Shown here piece by piece: positions 8,267 to 17,114 of a stretch of 64,000 nucleotides of DNA. Source of the stretch: an uncultured Clostridia bacterium (GTDB lineage: Bacteria; Bacillota; Clostridia; TANB77; CAG-508). Made by a program: the position numbers and the translations under genes. Below the pieces are notes generated by a model, which searched no databases, was not told the DNA's origin, and was given only the letters and a program-made list of their open reading frames with translations. Positions within the stretch are counted from its first letter, which is position 1; each line of letters begins with the position of its first letter. The stretch spans positions 124,001-188,000 of the forward strand of contig CAKPCL010000001.1 in the NCBI GenBank assembly GCA_934141605.1. The letters are read 5' to 3'.

Positions 8267-8627
8267 TTATTTAAGTATCATTCTTAGTGATATATAAATT
8301 AAGAATATTGTAAATAATATTTTTAGTATTTTTTCTGGTAATTTTTTTAAGAGTTTTGCGCCTATATATCCGCCAATAGCTCCGCCTATACCGCAGAGTA
8401 TTGATACTTTCCAATTTATAAAATTTCCCTTATAGTAGAAGAAACTGCTTGTTAATACCATTGGCAATATGCAAAATATAGATGTTCCTCTTGCTTTTTG
8501 TGAGTCTAAATTTAATAAGTACATAAATGCTGGAACTAATATAAGTCCTCCTCCTGTAGAAAAAAATCCGACTTATAAATCCAGCTGATAATCCTATTAT
8601 TATTTGTTTAATATATTTTTTTAACAT
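8267..8627 (-). pseudogene. TauE/SafE half-transporter, frameshifted by one extra base
   Basis: The frame from ATG 8627 begins MLKKYIKQIIIGLSAGFIS and then shifts; the rest (AFMYLLNLDSQKARG onward to 8267) is in another frame. Deleting one C on the coding strand (extra G at plus position 8570) restores AGT GGA TTT TTT TCT ACA GGA GGA, reading SGFFSTGGGLILVPA, exactly the TSUP signature, and gives an intact 119-residue protein. It is the partner of the half-transporter at 7535-7945. The break may be real or a sequence error; two other genes here have the same kind of insertion. Confidence 0.85.
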
Positions 8628-8657
8628 AAAAAAACCTACTCTTTTATAGTAGGTTTT
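8627..8657 (-). terminator. Intrinsic terminator after rarA
   Basis: AAAACCTACT and AGTAGGTTTT form a perfect 10-base stem, followed on the minus strand by seven T. Confidence 0.9.
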
Positions 8658-8672
8658 CCATTTTTTTTTATT

Positions 8673-9917
8673 TTATTCTGTTATATTTTCATCTTTTATA
8701 TAATATTTCGTGTTTAACATTTTATCTGGTAAATATTGTTGTTCTACCCAATGTCCTGGGAAATCATGTGGATATAGGTATCCTTCGTTGTATCCTAAAT
8801 TTTTCATTTCTTCTATTGGAGCATTTCTTATGTGCATTGGTATTGTTCCTGTGTCTTTATTTTGTACATCTTCTAATGCTTTATTTATTGCTAAATAACT
8901 TGCATTTGATTTTTTAGAAGTTGCTACATATATTGCGGCTTCTGAAAGTATTATTCTTGCTTCTGGCATCCCTACTATGTGTACAGCTTGCATTGCTGCA
9001 TTTGCTACTACTAATGCGTTTGGATTTGCCATCCCTACATCTTCTGAAGCACATATTACAATTCTTCTTGCTAAAAACATAGGGTCTTCGCCACCATTTA
9101 TGGCTCTTGCTAAATAAAATACTGTTGCGTCTGGGTCTGAGCCTCTCATGGATTTTATAAATGCACTTATATTGTCATAATGAGTGTCACCTTTTTTGTC
9201 AAATATTGCTTTTCTACTTTGAACGCAATTTTTTATAACCTCATCTGTTATATGTATAAATCCATCACTTTCCATATTTGTTGTAAGTACTGCTATTTCT
9301 AATCCATTTAAAGCAGTTCTTACATCTCCATTTGATATAGCTGCTAATTTTTTTAGTGTTTCGTCTTCAATTTTTATGCTATATTGTTTTAATCCATCTT
9401 CTCTTGTTAATGAGTTTTTTAAAATAGTGTATATATTTTCTTCTGTTAATGGTTCTAATTTTATAACCATTGACCTTGATATTAAAGCTTTGTTTACTTC
9501 AAAATATGGGTTTTCAGTTGTTGCGCCAATTAAAATTATGAGTCCATTTTCAACAAATGGAAGTAATGCGTCTTGTTGTAATTTATTAAATCTATGTATT
9601 TCGTCTATAAATAATATGCTTTTCCCTGCAGGGTTTATCATATAGTTTTTTGTTTCTTCTATAACTTTTTTTATGTCTGATACTCCTGCTGTTACTGCAT
9701 TTATTTTATAGAATTTATATTTTGTTGTTTCACTTATTACTTTTGCTAGTGATGTTTTTCCGCAACCAGGTGGTCCAAATAATATTATGCTTGACAATCT
9801 ATCTGCTTTTATTGTTCTGTATAATATTTTATCTTTTCCTAATACATGTTCTTGTCCTACATATTCTTCTAGTGTTTTTGGTCTCATTCTGTATGCTAGT
9901 GGTTCGTTATTGTTCAT
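8673..9917 (-). CDS. rarA: Replication-associated recombination protein RarA/MgsA (AAA+ ATPase)
   Basis: 414 residues, normal for the family. The AAA+ core has Walker A GPPGCGKTS near residue 48, Walker B ILFIDEIHRF near 101, and sensor 1 IGATTENP near 132. The C-terminal tetramerisation and MgsA regions follow (SDPDATVFYLARAINGGEDP, ASEDVGMANP, YLYPHDFPGHWVEQQYLP). RarA acts at stalled forks with SSB and RecA-linked repair. It follows ruvA by 17 bases, forming a repair cluster with the HD protein upstream. Confidence 0.97.
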   Translation of the reverse strand: MNNNEPLAYRMRPKTLEEYVGQEHVLGKDKILYRTIKADRLSSIILFGPPGCGKTSLAKVISETTKYKFYKINAVTAGVSDIKKVIEETKNYMINPAGKSILFIDEIHRFNKLQQDALLPFVENGLIILIGATTENPYFEVNKALISRSMVIKLEPLTEENIYTILKNSLTREDGLKQYSIKIEDETLKKLAAISNGDVRTALNGLEIAVLTTNMESDGFIHITDEVIKNCVQSRKAIFDKKGDTHYDNISAFIKSMRGSDPDATVFYLARAINGGEDPMFLARRIVICASEDVGMANPNALVVANAAMQAVHIVGMPEARIILSEAAIYVATSKKSNASYLAINKALEDVQNKDTGTIPMHIRNAPIEEMKNLGYNEGYLYPHDFPGHWVEQQYLPDKMLNTKYYIKDENITE

Positions 9918-9934
9918 AGTCTCTCCTCTAATCT

Positions 9935-10564
9935 TTATTTTCCAAGTATTGTTAAACCTTTTCTTATTAATTCTTCAGTTGACATATTTTCTTTTGCGAT
10001 TTTGTCAAATGCCTTTTCTATTTCTTTCTTGTTATATCCTAATACTTGAAGTGCTGCCATGGCTTCGTCTATTTTTTCTTCATTTTCTATTTTTTCTTCT
10101 AATTTTGTTTTTACTTCGCTTAGTCCTTTTGAAGCTTTTGTTAGTTCTTGAATTTGTTGTTCTTTTTTCATTTTATCTTTTAGTTCTAGAATTATTCTTT
10201 GTGCTGATTTTGCTCCTATTCCTGGTATTTGTGTTAACATTTTTACATCTTCTGATATTATTGCTAATGCAAATTCAGTTGGTTCACATACATCAAGCAT
10301 TGTTATTGCTGTTTTCGCTCCTATTCCACTTACTGATATTAGTAATTCGAACATTCTTAATTCTTCTAAACTGTTAAAACCATATATACTTATGTCATCT
10401 TCTCTTACTTTATAGTAGGTGTGAACTTTTACTGTATCTCCTATATTTCCTAATTTTTCAATTCCTGAATCTGACATAAATACTTTGTATCCTAGTCCTC
10501 CGACATCTATTACTATATATCCTGTCATTTTCATTTCTAGTGTTCCTTTTATATATGCTAGCAT
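9935..10564 (-). CDS. ruvA: Holliday junction branch migration protein RuvA
   Basis: 209 residues with an N-terminal OB fold (MLAYIKGTLE, VGGLGYKVF), two helix-hairpin-helix motifs (VSGIGAKTAITML and IPGIGAKSAQRIILELK) and a C-terminal RuvB-contact domain (AMAALQVLGYNKKEIEKAF). RuvA tetramers hold the four-way junction for the RuvB motor. The usual downstream ruvB is replaced here by rarA. The start ATG follows AAAGGAGAAG. Confidence 0.97.
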   Translation of the reverse strand: MLAYIKGTLEMKMTGYIVIDVGGLGYKVFMSDSGIEKLGNIGDTVKVHTYYKVREDDISIYGFNSLEELRMFELLISVSGIGAKTAITMLDVCEPTEFALAIISEDVKMLTQIPGIGAKSAQRIILELKDKMKKEQQIQELTKASKGLSEVKTKLEEKIENEEKIDEAMAALQVLGYNKKEIEKAFDKIAKENMSTEELIRKGLTILGK

Positions 10565-10579
10565 ATTCTTCTCCTTTCA

Positions 10580-10649
10580 TGTCCAAATGTCCAAATGGGA
10601 CGGTTCTATTTGGACAAAATGTCCAAACGGGACGGTTCTTTTTGGACAT
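10580..10649. repeat. Dispersed GGGACGGTTCT repeat, copy 1
   Basis: Two direct GGGACGGTTCT units embedded in repeated TGTCCAAA / TTTGGACA arms. It fills the space between the stop of the HD gene and the start of ruvA. Related copies are at 31091-31160 and 39532-39606. The GC-richer composition stands out from the background. It looks like a REP-type element. Confidence 0.85.
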
Positions 10650-11203
10650 TATATATCATAAAAATAAGTTGCTTCTAGGTCTGCTTCGTGCATTAATAGT
10701 GCTAATGGATATTTTTTATATGCAGCTCCTATTGTGTTGTATAATTCTTTTGGTTCTGTGTATCCCATGTGCCAACGAATTGAATATTTTTCTTCTGATG
10801 TTAGTTTCATGTATTCTGTTATCATCATTACTGATTTTTCTCCATGTCCATATGGTATTGTGTCGTCTATTGTATAATATGGTACTTTTTCCCATACTCC
10901 TAGTGCATTTTTTGCATTTCTGTAATCTATTTTATAAAAGTTTGCTTTGCATAAGTCGTGTAGTAGTGGTACTATTATTAATGTTTCCGGGTTGATTTCT
11001 AGTGGTTCTATGTTTGTTTCTACTTTGTGTTTTAGTATTTCATATACTTTCATGCTGTGTTCTACTAGTCCTCCTTCGTGATCTCCATGAAATCTTGTGC
11101 TTGCTGGTGCTTTGAAGAAGTCTGTTTTTTCTATGAATTCTATTAGTTCTTCTATTCCTTCTCTTTTAACTTGTTTTAATAATTCTAAAAATTGTTCTTT
11201 CAT
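10649..11203 (-). CDS. HD-domain hydrolase
   Basis: 184 residues with an HD phosphohydrolase core: FHGDHEGGLVEHSMKVYE near residue 38 and the paired VPLLHDLCKANFYK near 79, supplying the metal-binding His/His-Asp set, then YGHGEKSV and IRWHMGY. Such small HD proteins hydrolyse nucleotides or cyclic phosphates or act as nucleases; the substrate is unknown. It lies upstream of ruvA and rarA on the same strand, separated from ruvA by the repeat element, which may fold in the mRNA between them. Confidence 0.85.
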   Translation of the reverse strand: MKEQFLELLKQVKREGIEELIEFIEKTDFFKAPASTRFHGDHEGGLVEHSMKVYEILKHKVETNIEPLEINPETLIIVPLLHDLCKANFYKIDYRNAKNALGVWEKVPYYTIDDTIPYGHGEKSVMMITEYMKLTSEEKYSIRWHMGYTEPKELYNTIGAAYKKYPLALLMHEADLEATYFYDI

Positions 11204-11291
11204 TTTTTCACCTTTTCTTTCTTTTTTCTTTGGTTATTATATAAATTTTATGGTGAAAAGTCAATACTTGTTTTACAAATTTTTGTTTGTA

Positions 11292-11320
11292 TTGTTTTTC
11301 TTTTATATTCATTGTATAAT
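11292..11320 (+). promoter_or_regulatory. Sigma-A promoter for the transglycosylase gene
   Basis: TTGTTT (11292-11297), 17-base spacer ending in TG, TATAAT (11315-11320); the ATG follows at 11352 after GAAAGG. Confidence 0.75.
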
Positions 11321-11351
11321 ATACTCAATTACAAATGAAAGGTATTAAATT

Positions 11352-12038
11352 ATGAAATTTATAAAAAAGCTAATCTTTTCAATTATTTTGATTATAATAG
11401 TTGCTCTTTCAATTATATTTTTAATAGGTCATTCTTATTATTCAAAAGCATTAAAAGAAAAACCATTACTTACACGAGGCAGTGAAATCACGAGCAAAGA
11501 AAACTTTGTAAAATTTGAAGATATGTCCTCTTATTATAGAAATGCTGTAATAAGTGTTGAAGATCATAGATTTTATGACCATGGCCCTGTAGATTTTATT
11601 GCAATTGCTAGAGCGTTTTTTACAAATATTAAAAGTGGAAAGCTTCAAGAAGGTGGAAGTACAATAACTCAGCAACTTGCAAAAAATCTTGTTTTTTCTC
11701 AAGAGCAATCTTGGGTTAGAAAAGTTGGGGAGGTTTTCGCTGCTTATGATTTAGAAAAAAATTATACTAAAAAAGAAATTTTTGAATTATATGTAAATAC
11801 TGCTTATTTTGGTGATGGTTATTATGGAATTTATGATGCAAGCTATGGTTATTATAATAAAGCTCCAAAAGATTTAAATTTAGATGAGTCTTCTATGCTT
11901 GCAGGTGTACCAAATGCTCCTTCTGTTTATGCTCCAACAGTTAATCCTACTTTGGCCAAAAAGCGTCAATATCATGTTTTAAATACAATGCTTGAATATG
12001 GCTATATTACTAAGGAAGAAGCTTTATCAATTAAATAA
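11352..12038 (+). CDS. Monofunctional peptidoglycan glycosyltransferase (GT51)
   Basis: 228 residues: an N-terminal membrane anchor (about residues 7-27) and a complete GT51 domain that polymerises lipid II on the outer membrane face. Family motifs in order: SVEDHRFYDHGPVD near 71 (catalytic Glu), GGSTITQQLAKN near 101, VRKVGEVFAAYDLE, and KKEIFELYVNTAYFG near 140. There is no transpeptidase domain, so it corresponds to MtgA/SgtB-type enzymes. A terminator separates it from the deacetylase gene. Confidence 0.93.
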   Translation: MKFIKKLIFSIILIIIVALSIIFLIGHSYYSKALKEKPLLTRGSEITSKENFVKFEDMSSYYRNAVISVEDHRFYDHGPVDFIAIARAFFTNIKSGKLQEGGSTITQQLAKNLVFSQEQSWVRKVGEVFAAYDLEKNYTKKEIFELYVNTAYFGDGYYGIYDASYGYYNKAPKDLNLDESSMLAGVPNAPSVYAPTVNPTLAKKRQYHVLNTMLEYGYITKEEALSIK

Positions 12039-12047
12039 TATTTTAAG

Positions 12048-12077
12048 GTTACTACTTTATTTGTGGTAACTTTTTTT
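12048..12077 (+). terminator. Intrinsic terminator after the transglycosylase gene
   Basis: GTTACTAC pairs with GTGGTAAC (one G-U) around a 7-base loop, then seven T. Confidence 0.85.
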
Positions 12078-12110
12078 AATCTTCATATATATTATTATGG
12101 AGGTTTTTTA

Positions 12111-12908
12111 ATGAAGATATTGTTTATTAAAAAAAATAACTTTTTTTATTTATTTTTTATTGTTTTTATTATTTCATTAATAGCTACATTTGTCTATTTT
12201 TTGAACCGTTCACCTTCTTTTGCTTTGGGATTAAATAAAACTTTCTTTTTGGATATTGATACAACGGTTTCACTTAATGATATTGGTAAATGTGATGAAA
12301 AAAAGGCTTATCTTACATTTGATGATGGTCCTACTGCTAAAGCTACTGGCAAAATTTTGGATATCCTAAAAGAAGAAGATGTTAAGGCTACTTTTTTTGT
12401 TGTAGGAAAACATGTAAAAGAAAATCCTGAATTAGTTAAGAGAGAATATGATGAAGGGCATTATATTGCTAATCATGGATATAATCATAATAATAAATTA
12501 CTTTATAAAGATATGGAAAGTTTTAGAGATGAAATTGTTTCAACAGATTTGGAGATTTCAAAAGCTATTGGAATTAATAATTATTGTTCACATATTTTTA
12601 GATTTCCAAATGGTTATATGTCGCACATATATACCAGTCAAAAGAAAAATGCTCTTTCTGTTTTGCATGATATGGATTATGTGTATGTTGATTGGAATTG
12701 CCTTAATCGAGATTCGGAAAGAAAATATACTAATTCTCAATTGCTTGAAAACTTGAAGAAAACAGCTAAAAATAAAGGAACTTTAATTATATTAATGCAC
12801 GATACAGCTGATGTTAATAAAACATATAATGTCTTAAAGGATTCTATTTCTTATTTAAAGTCTCAAGGATATGAGTTTAGAAACTTTTATGATTTTGTGA
12901 ACCATTAG
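12111..12908 (+). CDS. Membrane-anchored polysaccharide deacetylase (NodB domain)
   Basis: 265 residues from ATG 12111, which follows TGGAGG; an upstream in-frame ATG at 12063 lacks a binding site and lies in the terminator. An N-terminal membrane segment (about 10-30) is followed by the NodB domain: LTFDDGPTAKATGKIL near 64 (metal Asp), NHGYNHNNK near 123 (metal His pair), RFPNG near 164, and LMHDT near 226. Family members remove acetyl groups from peptidoglycan GlcNAc or MurNAc, consistent with the wall-synthesis neighbour. Confidence 0.92.
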   Translation: MKILFIKKNNFFYLFFIVFIISLIATFVYFLNRSPSFALGLNKTFFLDIDTTVSLNDIGKCDEKKAYLTFDDGPTAKATGKILDILKEEDVKATFFVVGKHVKENPELVKREYDEGHYIANHGYNHNNKLLYKDMESFRDEIVSTDLEISKAIGINNYCSHIFRFPNGYMSHIYTSQKKNALSVLHDMDYVYVDWNCLNRDSERKYTNSQLLENLKKTAKNKGTLIILMHDTADVNKTYNVLKDSISYLKSQGYEFRNFYDFVNH

Positions 12909-12993
12909 TTTGTTGTCTTCTTTTGTATTATTTGCTATTGTTTTTTTGTCCTATTCCAATTGGTTAATTATTTTTTATTTTTATAACTTTGGT

Positions 12994-13033
12994 AATTATT
13001 ATGGAACGCATGAGTTATAGTTCTATAATAATT
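12994..13033 (+). promoter_or_regulatory. Inverted repeat upstream of the XRE regulator gene
   Basis: AATTATTATGGAAC (12994-13007) and GTTCTATAATAATT (13020-13033) are reverse complements apart from one mismatch, 12 bases apart, ending about 8 bases before the GGAGG site. It is either an autoregulatory operator or a leader hairpin. Confidence 0.6.
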
Positions 13034-13049
13034 GGTGTAGGAGGTTTCT

Positions 13050-13424
13050 ATGAATTTCAATATAGAAAAGTTTAGTTATAGGTTAACTGTTTTATTAGAT
13101 GAGAATAATATGACACAAACTCAATTGGCTGAAAAAGTCGGTACTTCAAATGTGACAATTTGTAGATATTTAACTTGTGAGCGTTTGCCTCGACTTGATG
13201 TTGTAACAAAAATTGCCTCTGTGTTTAATGTTTCTTTAGATTATTTACTTGGTTTATCAGATGATAAAAATGTCCAACTTTCTGAGGAAAATTCGGATTT
13301 AGATATTGCAATATCAATAAGTAAATTGTATTCCTTAGATGAAAATTCTCATTTATCTAAATCTCAAATTGAATTAATTAAAAAATTATTATTGGCTAAT
13401 AAAGATTTTATTCTTTCAGCTTAG
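13050..13424 (+). CDS. XRE-family transcriptional regulator
   Basis: 124 residues. A Cro/CI-type helix-turn-helix fills residues about 8-62 (NNMTQTQLAEKVGTSNVTIC as the HTH core, then VSLDYLLGLSDD), followed by a roughly 55-residue acidic C-terminal tail with no clear sensor domain. ATG follows AGGAGGTTTCT. The inverted repeat just upstream may be its own operator. Confidence 0.9.
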   Translation: MNFNIEKFSYRLTVLLDENNMTQTQLAEKVGTSNVTICRYLTCERLPRLDVVTKIASVFNVSLDYLLGLSDDKNVQLSEENSDLDIAISISKLYSLDENSHLSKSQIELIKKLLLANKDFILSA

Positions 13425-13433
13425 AAATAATAA

Positions 13434-13490
13434 AAGAGTTTAATACAAAAATTTTTTATGTTTTTATGTATTAAACTCTTATATTTTTTT
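13434..13490. terminator. Bidirectional terminator between convergent genes
   Basis: AAGAGTTTAATACA (13434-13447) and TGTATTAAACTCTT (13467-13480) form a perfect 14-base stem with T-runs outward. Confidence 0.92.
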
Positions 13491-13740
13491 ATTTTTTTTC
13501 TTGGATTTTTTCTAGTGCTTTTGCTAATTGGTCTGGACATGATGTTCCTTTGTATCCACATTGAATTCCTTTTAGTCTTTTTATTGCTTCTTGTATATTC
13601 ATCCCTTCTATTAATCTTGATACTCCTACTGTATTTCCTGCACAGCCTCCTTGTATTATTACTTTTTTTATTGTGTCTCCTTCTACTTCTATTATCATTT
13701 CTTGTGAGCATACACCTTGTGGTTCATATCTATATTCCAT
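13489..13740 (-). CDS. TSCPD-domain protein (TIGR03905 type)
   Basis: 83 residues from ATG 13740 (MEYRYEPQGVCSQEM), preceded by AAGGAAGAG; the longer frame to 13794 has no binding site. The conserved pattern is GVCS, GGCAGNTVGVSRLIEG, and the terminal CGYKGTSCPDQLAKAL that names the family. These small Cys-containing proteins resemble the C-terminal domain of B12-dependent ribonucleotide reductase; the role of stand-alone versions is unknown. It follows aspS by about 60 bases. Confidence 0.9.
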   Translation of the reverse strand: MEYRYEPQGVCSQEMIIEVEGDTIKKVIIQGGCAGNTVGVSRLIEGMNIQEAIKRLKGIQCGYKGTSCPDQLAKALEKIQEKK

Positions 13741-13779
13741 TTTTATCTCTTCCTTTTCGACATTTTTTGATAAATTTAT

Positions 13780-13810
13780 AAGACATTTTTGCACTGTCCC
13801 TACTGTCTCA
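13780..13810. repeat. Short dispersed repeat with GCACTGTCCC core, at aspS stop
   Basis: AGACATTTTTGCACTGTCCC followed by TACTGTCTC. It shares TTTTGCACTGTCCC and GAGACAGT-type arms with 21493-21524 and overlaps the aspS stop codon. Confidence 0.6.
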
Positions 13811-15542
13811 CTTCAATGTGGACATCTTTTAACTGTTGTTCAGAAACTACTGATGGAGCTCTCATAAGTAAGTCTCTTGCTCTTTTATTTTTAGGGAAGG
13901 CTATTACTTCTCTTATATTTTGTGAGTCTTCTATTAGCATTACCATTCTGTCTACTCCAGGTGCAGCACCTGCATGTGGTGGTGTACCATATTGGAACGC
14001 ATTGTATAATGCTCCAAATCTATTTTTAACATCATCTTCTTGATATCCTGCAATTTCAAATGCTTTTACCATTATCTCTGGATTATGGTTTCTTACTGCT
14101 CCTGATGCCATTTCATATCCATTACATACTAAGTCATATTGATATGCTAATATGTCTAATGGGTCTTTTGTTTCTAATGCTTCCATTCCGCCTTGTGGCA
14201 TTGAAAATGGGTTGTGGTTAAAGTCTATTGTTCCTTCATCTGATAGTTCATACATTGGGAAGTCTACTATGTAGCAGAATCTGTATACATCTTTTTCTAG
14301 TAAGTCTAATCTTTTTCCTAATTCAATTCTAATTAAACCTGCTATTTTTTGTGCTGTTTTGAATTCATCTGCTATAAAGAATACACTTGAGTTTTTAGTC
14401 AATCCGAATTCATTTATTAATTGTTCTTTTATGTCGTCTGTAATGAATTTTGCTATTCCTCCTGTAATTTCTCCTGATGTTTCATATTTTGTCCAAGCTA
14501 GTCCTTTTGCTCCCACTTCGTCTGATGTTGCATATTCTGTCATTTTGTCAAAGAATTTTCTTCCTTGTTCTGCTCCATTTGGAACGATTATTGCTTTTAT
14601 TGTTTTTCCTTCAAATGCTTTAAAGTCTGAGTTTTCAAAGCATTTTGTTACATCTTGTATTATTAATGGGTTTCTTAAGTCTGGTTTGTCAATTCCGTAT
14701 TTTTCCATTGCTTCTCTGTATGGAATTTTTATAAATGGTCCTTCGTCAACTTTCCATGTTGTGAATTTTTTGAAAGTATATGGTACAACTTCTTCTATTA
14801 CTTTGAATACATCTTCTTGTGTTGCAAAACTCATTTCAAAGTCTAGTTGGTAAAATTCTCCTGGTGCTCTGTCAGCTCTAGGGTCTTCATCTCTGAAGCA
14901 TGGTGCTATTTGAAAGTATTTATCAAATCCAGATACCATTAATAATTGTTTAAATTGTTGTGGTGCTTGTGGTAATGCGTAAAATTCTCCCGGATTTAGT
15001 CTGCTTGGTACTAAGTAATCTCTTGCACCTTCTGGTGATGAGTTTGCAAGTATTGGTGTTTGAATTTCTGCAAATCCTAATTCGTCCATTTTGTCTCTTA
15101 ATGTTTTTAATATTTTTGAACGAAGTAAGATGTTTTTATGTAATTTTTCGTTTCTTAAATCTAAAAATCTATATTCTAATCTTAAATCTTCTCTTACTTC
15201 TTGGTCTGTGTTTATTTCAAATGGAAGTACATTTTTGCATTTTCCTAATACTTCTATTTCGTCTGCTATTACTTCTATTTCTCCTGTTGGAATTTTTGTA
15301 TTTTTGTTACTTCTTTCCACAATTTTTCCTGAAATGTGGATACAGCTTTCTGTTGTTAGGTCTTTTGCTTGTTTTTGCAATTCTTCATCATTTATAACAA
15401 TTTGTGTAATTCCAAATTGGTCTCTTAAGTCTATAAATGTCATTGCTCCTAAATCTCTTATTTTTTGAACCCACCCTGCTAGTTCTACTTCTTCATTTAC
15501 ATTTGATATGTTTAATTCTCCACATGTTTTTGTTCTATACAT
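13800..15542 (-). CDS. aspS: Aspartyl-tRNA synthetase
   Basis: 580 residues from ATG 15542, which follows GGAGG; the longer frame to 15584 has no ribosome binding site. Bacterial-type class II enzyme: N-terminal OB anticodon-binding domain (ELAGWVQKIRDLGAMTFIDL), motif 2 FRDEDPRADRAPGEFYQLD, a GAD insertion domain in the middle, and motif 3 GAAPGVDRMVMLIE. It charges tRNA-Asp with aspartate. The last codons overlap a dispersed repeat. Confidence 0.98.
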   Translation of the reverse strand: MYRTKTCGELNISNVNEEVELAGWVQKIRDLGAMTFIDLRDQFGITQIVINDEELQKQAKDLTTESCIHISGKIVERSNKNTKIPTGEIEVIADEIEVLGKCKNVLPFEINTDQEVREDLRLEYRFLDLRNEKLHKNILLRSKILKTLRDKMDELGFAEIQTPILANSSPEGARDYLVPSRLNPGEFYALPQAPQQFKQLLMVSGFDKYFQIAPCFRDEDPRADRAPGEFYQLDFEMSFATQEDVFKVIEEVVPYTFKKFTTWKVDEGPFIKIPYREAMEKYGIDKPDLRNPLIIQDVTKCFENSDFKAFEGKTIKAIIVPNGAEQGRKFFDKMTEYATSDEVGAKGLAWTKYETSGEITGGIAKFITDDIKEQLINEFGLTKNSSVFFIADEFKTAQKIAGLIRIELGKRLDLLEKDVYRFCYIVDFPMYELSDEGTIDFNHNPFSMPQGGMEALETKDPLDILAYQYDLVCNGYEMASGAVRNHNPEIMVKAFEIAGYQEDDVKNRFGALYNAFQYGTPPHAGAAPGVDRMVMLIEDSQNIREVIAFPKNKRARDLLMRAPSVVSEQQLKDVHIEVRQ

Positions 15543-15681
15543 CGTTTTTCCTCCAAAATTTTCATTTGCTTTATATTTTAGCACATTTTTTTATATTTTA
15601 CAATTATTCATTGAAGTTATTTATTTTTTATGTTAAAATTTTTATAGTTATTATTAAAATTTAGAATTAGGAGTTATTATT

Positions 15682-16659
15682 ATGGCTAAAGAAGTTTTTG
15701 ATTTTTATGATAAAACAAGCTTAAAATCTTATAATTTGGATAGAAATATGCAATATCAATTAAATATTTTGGGGAGTTTAGATATTTTTACTAGAAAACA
15801 CTCTGAAAATGTTGCAAGTATCGTTTGTAGAATTTGTCAATATTTGCATTGTTCAAAAAATTTTACAGAATACTGCACTATTTGTGCATATTTACATGAT
15901 ATTGGAAAACAGTTTATACCTGCTAGCATTTTGCAAAAGCAATCTGCTTTAACTCAGGAAGAATTTGAAATTATGAAAACTCATACTACTATAGGGTATA
16001 AAATCTGTATGGACGATGAAAAGTTAAGGCCTTATTCTGCTGGTCCTATTTATCACCATGAGGCTTTAAATGGTTCTGGTTATCCTAATGGCTTAACTAA
16101 AGATGAAATTCCTTATGAAGGTCAGATAATTAGAGTTGCAGATGAATATGATGCTCTTGTTAGTAAAAGACAATATAAATCTCACATTGGTATTGTTGAT
16201 ACTCTTAATATTTTAATAGATGAAACTAAGCCTATTAAAAATTCTGATGTTATGAAAATTTTAGTGGAAGAGTCTAAGCCTGATAATAGTTCTTCTGGAA
16301 GTGTTAAAATTCCTTCTCTAGGTAAAAATAATCCTATAATTGTTAAGGCTTTAATAAAAGTTATTATTGATGATACTGAATATGAAATTTCTTGTATTAT
16401 GGATTATTTGAAAGACTTAAAATCAGAAATAAAAAGGCTTGAGGAAATTAAAAAGTATGATAGTAAGAGGCTTTCTTCTAAAACTGAGGCTAAACAGAAT
16501 TATTATTTGGAAGGTATGAAATGTTTGCTTACTGGTCAAGAGACTATTGAAAATTATAATGAAGTTTTAACTTCTTATAAGACTATTTTTAAAAATAAGT
16601 CTGAACAAATTGATAAATTGTTTGAGGAGATAAAAACAATTAAAAAGCTAAAAGTTTAA
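15682..16659 (+). CDS. HD-GYP domain protein
   Basis: 325 residues, cytoplasmic. The HD-GYP core lies at about residues 30-180: RKHSENVASIVCRIC, AYLHDIGKQFIPASIL, MKTHTTIGYKI, then the signature HHEALNGSGYPNGL and RVADEYDALVSKRQYKS. HD-GYP proteins hydrolyse cyclic di-GMP. A coiled-coil C-terminal part follows (EIKRLEEIKKYDSKRLSS onward) instead of a receiver or PAS domain. The ATG follows TTAGGAG. A second HD-GYP protein, with receiver, is encoded at 50378-51433. Confidence 0.9.
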   Translation: MAKEVFDFYDKTSLKSYNLDRNMQYQLNILGSLDIFTRKHSENVASIVCRICQYLHCSKNFTEYCTICAYLHDIGKQFIPASILQKQSALTQEEFEIMKTHTTIGYKICMDDEKLRPYSAGPIYHHEALNGSGYPNGLTKDEIPYEGQIIRVADEYDALVSKRQYKSHIGIVDTLNILIDETKPIKNSDVMKILVEESKPDNSSSGSVKIPSLGKNNPIIVKALIKVIIDDTEYEISCIMDYLKDLKSEIKRLEEIKKYDSKRLSSKTEAKQNYYLEGMKCLLTGQETIENYNEVLTSYKTIFKNKSEQIDKLFEEIKTIKKLKV

Positions 16660-16666
16660 ATAAATT

Positions 16667-16697
16667 AAAGAGGGGTTTTTCTTAAAATCCCTCTTTT
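16667..16697. terminator. Bidirectional terminator
   Basis: AAAGAGGG and CCCTCTTT stem between the convergent HD-GYP and mazF genes. Confidence 0.88.
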
Positions 16698-16699
16698 GC

Positions 16700-17050
16700 T
16701 TATTCTTCTAATCCAAAACTTACCCCTAGTGCATTATTTATTTTGCTTATTATATTTTCATCTTCTATGTGTCCTATTTTTTCTTTTAATCTACTTTTGT
16801 CTATTGTTCTAATTTGTTCTGCTAATACTACAGAATTATTTTTTAGACCGCATTTTTCTGAGTCTATTTCTATGTGTGTTGGTAGCTTTGTTTTATTTGT
16901 TTGTGATGTTATAGCAGCTGCAATTACAGTTGGGCTGTATTTATTTCCCATATCATTTTGTATTATTAAAACTGGTCTTATTCCTCCTTGTTCTGATCCT
17001 ATAACTGGGCTTAAATCTGCATAAAACATATCTCCTCTTTTTATTATCAT
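16700..17050 (-). CDS. mazF: MazF/PemK-type endoribonuclease toxin (NdoA/EndoA-like)
   Basis: 116 residues from ATG 17050, eight bases after AGGAG, the same length as Bacillus EndoA; the GTG at 17059 is too close to the binding site. Family features are [33 protein letters not shown], and [20 protein letters not shown]. These toxins cut mRNA at short motifs such as UACAU. No MazE-type antitoxin lies directly upstream; the neighbour is the LolA/GerS-like gene, so the antitoxin is elsewhere or absent. Confidence 0.93.
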   Translation of the reverse strand: MIIKRGDMFYADLSPVIGSEQGGIRPVLIIQNDMGNKYSPTVIAAAITSQTNKTKLPTHIEIDSEKCGLKNNSVVLAEQIRTIDKSRLKEKIGHIEDENIISKINNALGVSFGLEE

Positions 17051-17114
17051 ATTCTTCACTCCTAATGTTAGTATGTGTCAATCATATATTTTTTTATATT
17101 AGTTTGAAGATAAA

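Noticed and set aside
10458..10995. Frames reading NRTVPFG or CPNGTVLFG across 10580-10649, and the same at 31032-31235
   Set aside because: They translate the dispersed repeat on either strand and overlap real genes; no binding sites.
15543..15681. T-box leader for aspS
   Set aside because: The upstream stretch is short, lacks the T-box consensus and shows no specifier-type stem.
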